DNA of 10,431 nt from Euperipatoides rowelli (Eukaryota > Onychophora > Udeonychophora > Euonychophora > Peripatopsidae): the NCBI GenBank assembly GCA_003024985.2, contig PXIH01S0017934.1; one strand, written 5' to 3'. Both the position numbers and the translations under genes were made by a program. Positions within the stretch are counted from its first letter, which is position 1. Each line of letters starts with the position of its first letter. Below are positions 1 through 6,894 of the stretch, piece after piece. The notes under the pieces are model-generated. The model ran no database searches. It saw nothing but the letters and a program-made list of their open reading frames with translations, and had not been told where the DNA came from.

Positions 1-30
1 TAATAATAATAATCTAATATAATAAAAGGC

Positions 31-212
31 CAGTTTGGTCATGGTCTGTCACGCTGCTTGGTCATCTTCGTCGAGCCGATGATGCCTGAAGATGTTTTCG
101 CTATATTTTCTGTCCATAGATGTCGCTGTATCCGTCATTTTTGACCGGGTTTTAAGTCGCTGTTATAGCAAGATGGGAAGGAAGAAATCCATCATTTTTT
201 GATGGGCTTTTA
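31..212. other. GC-richer block of unknown origin with an internal near-repeat
   Basis: This stretch has clearly more G+C than its surroundings. It contains two related segments, starting at about 130 (ATCCGTCATTTTTGACCGGG) and 187 (ATCCATCATTTTTTGATGGG), both followed by TTTTAA. Each holds a small CCRTCA...TGAYGG-type hairpin. A short frame from the ATG at 172 reads MGRKKSIIF and then stops. The composition suggests a fragment of a mobile element or an old exon, but I recognise no family on either strand. Confidence 0.3.
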
Positions 213-402
213 AACTAGTAATAATAATAAAACATATGCCACTTGCCAATAATAATGAAGCTATAGATGTTATATTGTGGACTTACTGTATGTATGTATG
301 CCCAGTGGAATACAAATTCATTGTATTAAAAGATCAAGGCAAATTAATGTATCATCATTTTGAAAAGATAAAACTTGGTTTATTTTTTTGAAATACAGAC
401 AT

Positions 403-408
403 TTATTT
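403..408 (-). promoter_or_regulatory. Candidate AATAAA polyadenylation signal
   Basis: On the minus strand AATAAA overlaps the stop codon of the small 403-606 frame. A second AATAAA sits at 379-384, before an A/T-rich tract. In DNA this AT-rich such hexamers occur often by chance. The placement directly at the end of the frame is the only support. Confidence 0.25.
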
Positions 409-606
409 AACGAATCTTAGGATTACATTCAAAATTGAAAATAACATGCTAAATCTGATAGTTTCCTTGTTCATATCATCATCGACAGCCGTATTGGAGG
501 CGGCTGTGGCGCCATCCTCCTCCTTGTTCTTCTCATCTTTGTCACTGCCATCATCACCATCATTCTTCTTCTTCTTCTTATTATTTTTATTATTATTATT
601 AGTCAT
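403..606 (-). CDS. Possible small low-complexity protein or last exon (uncharacterised)
   Basis: This is a 67-codon minus-strand frame starting at an ATG in a reasonable animal context (TCAACAATGA). Residues 1-35 are low complexity: Asn and Lys runs encoded by TAA/AAG/AAT repeats, then an Asp/Glu/Lys-rich stretch. Residues about 36-46 read DGATAASNTAVDD-like, and the last 20 residues form a short hydrophobic segment around SMLFSILNVILRF, which could be an amphipathic helix or weak membrane segment. The stop codon overlaps an AATAAA signal and a second AATAAA lies about 20 bases further on, which suits the 3' end of a transcript. Against a real gene, the N-terminal half may be only an expanded microsatellite. 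I do not recognise the protein and assign no function. Confidence 0.3.
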   Translation of the reverse strand: MTNNNNKNNKKKKKNDGDDGSDKDEKNKEEDGATAASNTAVDDDMNKETIRFSMLFSILNVILRFVK

Positions 607-746
607 TGTTGACAGATTTTTCTATATACAGTAAGCTCAGTGTTGTTATTTTCCTAATGGTGGGGAACATCTTTCAGCATTAGATATGATTCTGAGACAA
701 GATAGAGGATAAGAGAAGATTAGTTAGCAGTAAGAAGATTTAAAGT

Positions 747-828
747 GTAAGTATCCCCTAAAAAAAAAAATATTGTTGATTCTTTTAATATTTTTATTAA
801 AAATAAATCTAGCCATTTTTTTTTTCAG
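747..828 (+). other. Candidate 82-bp spliceosomal intron
   Basis: GTAAGTAT at 747 is a near-perfect 5' splice site. A pyrimidine tract of about ten T followed by CAG ends at 828 and makes a strong 3' splice site. The implied 82-bp length is typical of short invertebrate introns. Neither flank has a convincing reading frame, so it would lie in an untranslated or non-coding exon, or be chance. No other part of 613-1048 holds anything I recognise. Confidence 0.25.
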
Positions 829-1048
829 TTAATTTACACTTAATAATATATAAAAACAATTATAAATTGTACTTGTCATGAATCTATTTAAATAATGTGT
901 CGTCCATTTTTACCGGATGACACGTCACACTATGACCTATCTATACAATTGTTGAAGGCAAATCTTCTATATTCCCCTTAGAGCTAGTCACCATTTATTA
1001 TCCTTAAAAATAATTATTATCTTTAAAACTAATTTTTTTACAATCAAA

Positions 1049-1236
1049 ATGTCGAACAACTGTAAAGTATACGGTTGTAATCAGTAACAGATGAAATCAA
1101 ATGATATTATATTCCATGCTTTTCCAAAGGATATTTTTATGCAACAGATTTTGTCGGAGAGAATAATTTGAAACCATGGAATTGAATATGTTCAATTCAT
1201 TTGGAAAATTCCTGTTATACTGTGGAATTCAGTCTT
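1049..1236 (+). pseudogene. Decayed THAP zinc-finger domain
   Basis: The ATG at 1049 (context AATCAAAATG) opens MSNNCKVYGCNQ, the start of a THAP C2CH zinc finger with its first two cysteines as C-x4-C. An in-frame TAA follows at codon 13. The frame then gives IIFHAFPKD, the conserved FHxFP of the family. After a frame change near 1155 the sequence reads ENNLKPWN, a stop, then ICSIHLENSCY at about 1186-1218. This supplies the conserved Trp and the final C-x2-H pair, with Leu in place of the usual Phe. All landmark residues are present in order at the usual spacing of about 60 residues, but two stops and a shift break the frame. THAP domains are DNA-binding and occur in P-element/THAP9-type transposases and in host transcription factors. 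Nothing downstream identifies which kind this was. Confidence 0.62.
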
Positions 1237-1240
1237 CAAA

Positions 1241-1416
1241 GGGCCGAAAAAAATTGGGTCCGAACCCAACCTGCCGATTAAAAGAAATACCTGAAAATTA
1301 CCCAACCTGAAAAATGAAAAAAATAAACCGAACCCGACCCAACATTCAGGTTTCAGTTCAATACCCGAGTCCGATAACTTCAATTATTAAAATTTAACCC
1401 GATAAATTACCTGACA
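1241..1416. repeat. CCGAACCC-rich interspersed repeat fragment
   Basis: The block begins GGGCCGAAAAAAATTGGGTC and carries repeated variants of GAACCCAACC, GAACCCGACCC and AACCCGA. On the minus strand it reads as GGGTCGGGTTCGG-type sequence. Such degenerate (C)CCGAAC stretches are common in the subterminal regions of nonautonomous hAT-like elements, but this assignment is inference. The block is sharply different from the AT-rich flanks and abuts the THAP remnant. Confidence 0.35.
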
Positions 1417-1838
1417 AAATAAAAATTTAAAATCCAACAGTTAATTTTTACAAAAGTTGCTAAAACAATCGTTTGGCTTGATTCGGAATTAATTTGAATG
1501 GATAACAAAGTTTATTAGTCTATTTCCATTGTCTAAACTATGCAACCTACCCACATGCCAAATTTCTTATTTAAAATACTGTCCATTGTCTCCGTAGTCC
1601 GACTCCTCAATGATAACAAATATACAAACATACAAACTTTGTGCTTTATAAATTAGACTAGAAACTAAAATTTCCCCAATAAAAAAAATAAATTAAAATT
1701 TACAAATAATTGATATGAATCAATAATAATGATGCAGATCAATATTTACTTTGTTTTAACAATTATTATTTTTTTAAATTTTACTTTACAGAGATCGTTA
1801 AATACTAGTAGGTCCAATCTTGAATTTTATCTACCGGT
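1417..1838. other. AT-rich stretch without recognised features
   Basis: I see no supported reading frame, repeat family or RNA gene here. There are long A and T runs and one splice-acceptor-like TTTACAG near 1790, which has no matching exon. Confidence 0.5.
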
Positions 1839-1974
1839 TTAACCCTTTACTGCCCATTGATACTTTTGATAGAGGTAGGATTATGAAATATTGGATATTG
1901 ATACAAAATAATCCAAGAAAAAATATTAAAAAATTACATTAATTTTTTTCAAAAGATTATTAAGAGATTTAGAG

Positions 1975-1992
1975 TGTCTACTTATGTAGACA
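1975..1992. repeat. 18-bp palindromic subterminal motif of the piggyBac-like end
   Basis: TGTCTAC and GTAGACA form 7-bp arms around a TTAT loop, directly followed by TTGGG. The motif lies about 130 bp inside the TTAA-flanked terminus, between it and the transposase stop, where transposase-binding or subterminal repeats are expected. The binding role is inference. Confidence 0.4.
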
Positions 1993-2066
1993 TTGGGTTA
2001 GTACGTAATAAAAAAGCCAAACAGTTTAAAATATGAAAGCTGAGAAAAAGTAGAGTGTTTTATTGA

Positions 2067-2346
2067 CTAATGTTCATGGAGGTTCAGGAAACATGTGCTA
2101 CTTATAACATACAAGCAGACATTGCATTTTATGCATCTGAAACAGGTCTTGTGAGTGCAACCAATGCTTTTTCAATGTTGCGGAAGGGCTTCATACTGCA
2201 CAAGCCAGTGGTTTGTGCTGTCCAATCTGACTGACCTAGGTACAGTTTTGAAACTGCAAGATCACTTAGCAAGTTAAGGTCTATTTTCACCATCACTGCT
2301 GTTAATGGAATAAACATTCACTCCGGCTAACAGAGAATGTGCAAAA
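2067..2346 (-). pseudogene. piggyBac-like transposase, C-terminal fragment, frameshifted
   Basis: piggyBac transposases cut and paste DNA at TTAA and end in a cysteine-rich zinc-binding domain. On the minus strand the last 32 codons before the TAG at 2067-2069 read GCTHKTCFRC, IKCNVCLYVIS, STCFLNLHEH. This fits the family ending of spaced CxxC pairs, then CF and a His near the terminus. Upstream the frame changes at an A5 run (plus 2168-2172): PFRNIEK lies in the adjacent frame, while the domain's own frame has a TGA there. Further up, FAHSLLAGVNVYSIN (about 2300-2345) resembles the region before this domain, where family members have a DxAxxNaY-like segment. It stops soon after and continues in another frame as NLLSDLAVSKL. 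At least two shifts make it a dead copy. The Cys-rich end is confident; the upstream alignment is tentative. Confidence 0.62.
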
Positions 2347-2454
2347 ATAATCTAAGATTAGCTTGCAGCCTGTGATATGACTTTCTAAGTACTTTCTCCC
2401 ACCCTCTCCTTCCTATCCCATGTATAATTTCAAACATGCATTTACTTTAGGCAT

Positions 2455-3051
2455 GTTCGTCATCAGATTTTTTCAGTGCATTTCGTTAAATTGGTTTATA
2501 CATGGTCACGTGAACATTTAATTTTATAGACGAACGATAAAGTTAGCCCTTTGTGAGTAGAAAAGCACTCGATCATAATAAAATAGTTTAGTATGCTTTT
2601 ATTCAACAATATTTGATGCAATTGAAGATGAAATTCTAAGTTATTAATAAAATGAAAAAAAAATAACTGTTTGTATTGAAGACTATTTTACAAAGCTTAG
2701 CATTTAAAATTACTGCATTAATCCTTTCAGGTAAAGACTTGAGCAGCCTTACTTACGGGTATATTGAAATTCGATGTATTTTCCCCCCAAACAAATTAAT
2801 TTAAAATTCATTATTAGGATTGCAGATGATTAAAATGAAAAATTATTGCTACCCATCATCTAAGATATTGTATTAACTCGGTTTTTATATAACAATTCCA
2901 ATCCCTTTAATAAATCCAAGTTAAAGCAATGATAACTTTTTTTGTCGGCCATTATGAAAACCAAACCTCACGAAGTTACCCACCTCTCGAGCAGGGTAAA
3001 AAAGTTAGTAACGAAATGCACAAGATTACCCTAACTAAAACAATGACGAAC
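2455..3051. repeat. Interrupted inverted-repeat pair, possible MITE
   Basis: GTTCGTCAT (2455-2463) followed by GTGCATTTCGTTA (2476-2488) is mirrored by TAACGAAATGCAC (3009-3021) and ATGACGAAC (3043-3051). The two blocks are exact, but the spacers differ (12 versus 21 bases). Extra GACGAAC copies in the same inverted sense lie at 2529-2535 and about 3127-3133. This suggests one or more nested miniature inverted-repeat elements with uncertain borders. The interior is AT-rich and has no protein frame. Confidence 0.4.
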
Positions 3052-3135
3052 GATCTTGTTAAGTTTGTGAGTTAATGATGAGAGAAAAAATATCAAATAA
3101 TTAAAATAATTAAAAAAGTTAGCTATTGACGAACA

Positions 3136-3900
3136 CAAACACGCCATTCGAGAATAGAACTAGGCTGTTTTTTTTGTTTAAATTACTAAAAACAAGGATT
3201 TTAGTTTACATTGTAGTTTATTTTTTATTTTTTTTTTCAAATTTCAATTTAAATTACACACACACACTACAAAAGTTTAATTACATGTCTAAAAAATAAA
3301 AATAAAATGAATTATTTGACAGGAAAAGATATTGATTCTAAATGAATACAATGACTAATTTTAGAAGAAAGGAAGAAAAAAAATACCTTTTTCAATCCTT
3401 TGAATTTATGATGTCAAAAACTATTGATTTTTAAACATAGTTCTTTTTTTTATATCAAGCTGTGATTGTTATATTATTCCGCTCAGATGAAAGTTAATGA
3501 GGAGTAAACAAATAACACATAATTACAAAATGTAAGATAATAATCCCAATAATAAGAATAAAAAAGAAAAAAAAAGACAGAACTCAGAAAGCTAAGATTT
3601 AGCTTTAACTTTTATCCACTCCAATTGACTCGTAATTAATTACAATATTTGGACTACATCTAAGTTGAAAAAAAAAAAAGCTATTTATTGTGAAAGTAGT
3701 CTCAGAATATGAAATAGATTGCCAATCGGTTATTTTTATGAATTATTTCACTGTAGTAATAGGTATTCTTTTGATTGGTTGTTTTAATTAAAAATTCCAA
3801 TATAGTCCCGCTCATTTTCGGACAAGTTATTGGACATCTGAAAGTGATATGTTGTTATTTGCAGTTCCTTCACTCAATGTTTCAAGAAGTAGGACCAATT
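3136..3900. other. AT-rich stretch without recognised features
   Basis: Nothing supportable was found beyond long A/T runs and a short (AC)6 microsatellite at 3256-3267. No reading frame on either strand is long or family-like. Confidence 0.5.
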
Positions 3901-3915
3901 ATAACATCATCAAGG

Positions 3916-4600
3916 TGTAGGGGAGGGGTAGTTGGACGGTAAGTCTGTACCTAGCTGGCTCTTACTAAATTCCCGTCCTCAATGAGCATCATTAAGTGTG
4001 AGAGCGTGAGAATACGCTCGATGAGGGCAGGTCTCTTCTCTTGGCTGTGAGGGCGGTTAGAAATGGGGAGATATAACTCTAGGCTAAGTAACAATAAAAG
4101 AAGTAGGAGGATATATAATCTTTTATTCAGGGGAGATGGGGAATGGACTTCAACAATAGTATATTGGCATAATGATACAAAATAATTATACTACACTAAA
4201 TAAAATACTAAACTAAACCTAGAGAGAACATGTAACAGTGGAATACCTGTCACCAGTAGGATTGAAGTCCACTGTCAGCATTTGGTAAAGATAGCTGTCG
4301 TTGGAAGGGGGAGTTTACTAATCCATATCCTTTTTGTGACCTTTATAGAAAGTCTATAATAGTTTATATAACAATGTCCTCATTCATGGGGGGACTAAAC
4401 CTAGAGAGAACATGTAACAGTGGAATACCTGTCACCAGTAGGATTGAAGTCTACTGTCAGCATTTGGTAAAGATAGCTGTCGTTGGAAGGGGGAGTTTAC
4501 TAATCCATATCCTTTTTGTGACGTTTATAGGAAGTCTATAATAGTTTATACAACAATGTCCTCATTCATGGGGGGACTAAACAATTTACTTCCGAGTATA
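3916..4600. mobile_element. GC-richer repeat element of unknown class (possible LTR-like remnant)
   Basis: From TGTAGGGGAGGGGTAGTTGG at 3916 the base composition changes abruptly to near-balanced G+C and returns to AT-rich after about 4600. The block contains a GAGCGT/ACGCTC hairpin (about 4001-4018), a looser inverted pair around it (CCCGTCCTCAATGAGC near 3972 against GCTCGATGAGGGCAGG near 4016), an AATAAAAG at about 4091 and the 182-bp tandem duplication. The TGT start and the hexamer are reminiscent of a long terminal repeat, but I find neither a matching target-site duplication nor a primer-binding site. The class stays open. Confidence 0.35.
4212..4582. repeat. 182-bp unit duplicated in tandem
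   Basis: Copy 1 is 4212-4393 and copy 2 is 4394-4575, followed by the first seven bases of a third (ACTAAAC, 4576-4582). Read side by side, the copies differ at only four positions (CCACTG/CTACTG, GACCTT/GACGTT, ATAGAAAG/ATAGGAAG, TATATAAC/TATACAAC) and have equal length. The ACTAAAC at each junction is a short homology that could have mediated the duplication. No reading frame runs through the unit. Confidence 0.93.
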
Positions 4601-4740
4601 GTACAAAACGTCCGGTCTACTGGTATAATTGAGTAACCTCTGCATAAGATTATATTGAAGAGTGTAAATGGCTCCTTGTTTGTCTTTCAAATGAGACTAA
4701 CTAATGCAGTTTGATTCAGTCCCTTTATACAGTTCTTTTG

Positions 4741-5189
4741 TTACACGGTCCACATCATGGTGAGATCCCCATTACACAATATTTTTTCAAAAGTTATAGC
4801 AGGTGTTATTTTTTTTCATGTCTTCAATAATTTTCCTATAATTTCTGTAAATCTGTTTGGCTCATTTATTTTTTCAACCAAATATTGCATCAAATGAAGA
4901 GCAGCAATTCATTGATGTGTAATAAACATAATGTAACAGTGCAATGATTTGCCAAATTCACTAACGGTTGACCTACGACCCCATTTTTAGTTCTTATGTT
5001 CATGACAGTTCCATCACAGCGGACATCAAAGATTTTAGCTAAATTATCACCAAGTACCATTTCAAACAACTTTAAAATACCTGTTTTAACACCGTTTGTA
5101 TTTCTACCAGTTGTGGTAACATGTCCTATATACAGGCACACATTTTGAATATAGATTATTCCATCTCTACATAGTGTTTGACAAAAGTG
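4741..5189 (-). pseudogene. Frameshifted transposase-like gene fragment with CDGT and CLLHxNEL motifs
   Basis: A minus-strand frame runs open from the TAG at 5190-5192 down to 4890. It reads LYIGHVTTTGR, then LFEMVLGDNLAKIFDVRCDG, a T, V-M-N, and ends VTLCLLHINELL. I recall this order (IGHV, CDGT.xN, then CLLHxNELPLRHLF) from an uncharacterised, repetitive protein family in arthropod genomes that I take to be transposon-derived. At NELLL the frame breaks. In the next frame, HLMQYLVEKINEPNRFTEI and IGKLLK continue the pattern (family LRHLF...GP..F.G.IGK.L), which fits loss of one base in the codon for the conserved Arg. A TGA at 4816-4818 follows; the frame then gives ITPAITFEKI until the TAA at 4741. 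The stretch is a dead internal fragment with neither terminus. The family link comes from memory and is unchecked; the two-frame coding pattern is visible directly. Confidence 0.58.
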
Positions 5190-5192
5190 CTA

Positions 5193-5860
5193 AATATTAC
5201 TGAAAAATCAGATTTGGCGATTTAAAAGCTCATATTCAGTGATTACAAAATACGACTATTACTAAGATTTGGTATGTGTAACAGCAGTGTTTGAATAAAA
5301 TCATTAATATGGATTATATAATTAAAAAAAATAGATTTATGCTTATATTATAATGAACCATCTAGGCTTACATTAATCAGCATTCATTCTCATGGAGTTG
5401 AAAAAATGCAACTAATACGTAAGATACTGAAGTGTTTTTTAAAATTTACAATTACAATTAAAAAATATATAATAAATTTAGGTATAAAATAGAATTAATT
5501 AAATCAACTAATAAGTACGGTTAGCCAATTTGATTTATCGATTATGAAATTTGATTTTTATAAGCTAAACATTTTTTAAATTCACTAACCATACTCATTC
5601 TAATTAATCGAATTGAAAAAAAAAATAACACATTTCGGCATAATATTGATTTAAATTTTAAACAATCAAATTTATAAGAAATAAATAAAAATTAAATTTA
5701 AATTAAATTAGCTGACTGGTTATTTTCAAAACATTTAATTTTATGAAGCCATTTGATTAGCCCAACGATNTTGATACAGCGTTTACAAACAATTCAAAGT
5801 TTATTTCATTTGTTTATAAGCTTCACCATGTACTCAATGATCAGCTGTATGAGGAGTGAG
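5193..5860. other. AT-rich stretch without recognised features
   Basis: No convincing coding, RNA or repeat feature was found. One undetermined base is present at 5770. A short frame upstream of the CDGT pseudogene is blocked by stops at 5190-5192 and 5208-5210 and shows no family residues. Confidence 0.5.
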
Positions 5861-5867
5861 CTTTGTT

Positions 5868-5916
5868 AGGCTAGCCAATGTCTCCTATATTTTATATAGG
5901 AGGAATTGGGTTAGCA
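5868..5916. repeat. Imperfect hairpin with a perfect 9-bp core
   Basis: CTCCTATAT (5882-5890) and ATATAGGAG (5894-5902) pair perfectly around a TTT loop. The pairing extends outward imperfectly: GCTAGCCAATGT on the left against AATTGGGTTAGC on the right. The result is a stem of roughly 22-24 positions with bulges. It could be part of a MITE or a structured RNA; nothing else supports either. Confidence 0.45.
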
Positions 5917-5946
5917 CCCACGATAAATTATAGAGGGTGCTGTTAA
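5916..5946. repeat. Second small hairpin next to the first
   Basis: AGCACCC (5915-5921) and GGGTGCT (about 5936-5942) form a 7-bp stem around an AT-rich loop, immediately after the 5868-5916 hairpin and partly sharing its right edge. The two stems could be alternative folds of one element. Confidence 0.35.
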
Positions 5947-5949
5947 GGC

Positions 5950-6480
5950 ATGGTATCTTTCTTTAATGATCTTGTTACATATATACATAAACATAAAGAA
6001 CAAGGAGTTTGCCAGATAAAGCTGGCAACTTTTATTCAGAAAATATATTTTGAAAAAATTAATATACCAAACAAGCCATTCATAATTCATTAAATTGTAT
6101 TCTAGTTACTTTTAAAATAAATTAGTGCAAGCTAATATCACGGTGTAAAAAATTATCAGATAAATAGTTAAACATCAAATGAAATGCTTTATTTATTTTA
6201 AAAATCAATTAAAAAAAAAAAATTCACCGCAAAAATAATTTTAAAAATGCATTACAAAACATTATTTAAAGAAAAAATTAAAAATATTTGTGTTCTCTGT
6301 CTGAGATTATATAATAAAAGGTTTCAATTTTTTTGGGGGGTCTGAGATTATTTTTATGATGAAATAGTCTCTATACAGTAAGCTGCAGTATATCCCAGTA
6401 TATATACTTTAAGTTGATTAAGTAGAGCAATGTTCAGCTTGTAGTAAAGTTTGTTTGGATTTTTTTTAAAACAAAATTAA
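5950..6480. other. AT-rich stretch with a short direct repeat
   Basis: TCTGAGATTAT occurs at 6300-6310 and again at 6341-6351. Apart from this and long A/T runs I see nothing; there are no supported genes. Confidence 0.45.
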
Positions 6481-6493
6481 CCATAATAGCACA

Positions 6494-6677
6494 ATGGATG
6501 AATTTGATGATGATTCTGTACACATATTTTAACAATTAGTCCATTGATTTTGAGCCTTTAGCTGATGAAAATAGCGAATCGGCATCATCTGATATTGGCA
6601 ACGCTATATTGGATGAACACCAGCAGCAAGCAAATACAGACTTCACACTAGATGATATTATTGCAAAAAGTAGTTAA
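6494..6677 (+). pseudogene. Acidic reading frame split by a frameshift (unrecognised)
   Basis: The ATG at 6494 has a good animal initiation context (AGCACAATGG) and opens MDEFDDDSVHIF before a TAA. In the +1 frame an uninterrupted 45-codon stretch follows, from the TAG near 6537 to the TAA at 6675-6677: SIDFEPLADENSESASSDIG, then NAILDEHQQQANTDF and LDDIIAKSS. Composition, codon use and G+C are coding-like against the flanks, and a one-base change would join the two parts. Acidic N-termini of this kind occur in piggyBac and other DDE transposases and in many transcription factors, so the identity stays open. Confidence 0.35.
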
Positions 6678-6778
6678 CGTAATAGATTATAATAATTATT
6701 ATTTTTGATTGTCTTATTATTTATATTATCATCATTATCATCAAACGTAAGCAACCATTGCTAAACACGACAGGTTAC

Positions 6779-6828
6779 ATAGGGGCCTCTTCTTGATTGA
6801 TGTTAATTAATCAAGAAGAGGCCCCTAT
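6779..6828. repeat. Perfect inverted repeat: 20-bp arms around a 10-base loop
   Basis: The left arm ATAGGGGCCTCTTCTTGATT (6779-6798) is exactly complementary to the right arm (6809-6828). The loop GATGTTAATT can add two A-T pairs and a G-T pair. The arms are about half G+C in very AT-rich surroundings. GACAG (6769-6773) and CTGTC (6833-6837) can extend the stem past a small internal loop. It could be a minimal MITE, an RNA hairpin gene or an inverted-duplication artefact. Confidence 0.9.
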
Positions 6829-6894
6829 CAGACTGTCTATATATATTTTTACTTGAATATCTATCTTGTATATCGGTTTTCATATCACAGTTTT

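Larger units (their letters stand above)
1839..2346 (-). mobile_element. Truncated piggyBac-like transposon
   Basis: Three independent signs lie together. At 1839-1842 is TTAA, the piggyBac target site, followed by CCCTTTACTGCCCATTGAT; piggyBac-type ends begin with CCC next to TTAA. At 1975-1992 is the palindrome TGTCTAC-TTAT-GTAGACA followed by ATTGGG, a subterminal motif type I associate with insect piggyBac-like ends. Inward of this, on the minus strand, lies the C-terminus of a piggyBac-like transposase (2067-2346), so the protein points toward the 1839 terminus as it should. The opposite half is not recognisable beyond about 2350, so the element is truncated or decayed. Confidence 0.6.

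Noticed and set aside
172-230. Start of a Tc1/mariner-type transposase (MGRKKS...)
   Set aside because: The frame stops after nine codons, and no helix-turn-helix residues follow in any frame.
446-634. Plus-strand 62-codon frame rich in Ser, Phe and Leu
   Set aside because: It is the antisense shadow of the TTC/TTA repeat tract in the 403-606 region, with no start context or conserved residues.
1192-1383. Minus-strand 63-codon frame
   Set aside because: It runs through the GGGTTCGG-type repeat block; the Gly/Phe-rich product reflects the repeat and matches no protein I know.
2129-2317. Minus-strand 62-codon frame taken as a separate gene
   Set aside because: It is one of the broken frames of the piggyBac-like transposase fragment. 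The true end of the protein lies in the neighbouring frame down to 2067.
4001-4018. tRNA or factor-independent terminator from the GAGCGT/ACGCTC hairpin
   Set aside because: No cloverleaf arms or A/B boxes fit, and bacterial-type terminators have no place in this genome.
3916-4600. Full LTR retrotransposon
   Set aside because: There is no second LTR, primer-binding site, gag-pol frame or target duplication in the window.
5770-5770. Undetermined base as a biological signal
   Set aside because: It is an assembly or sequencing ambiguity in an AT-rich stretch.
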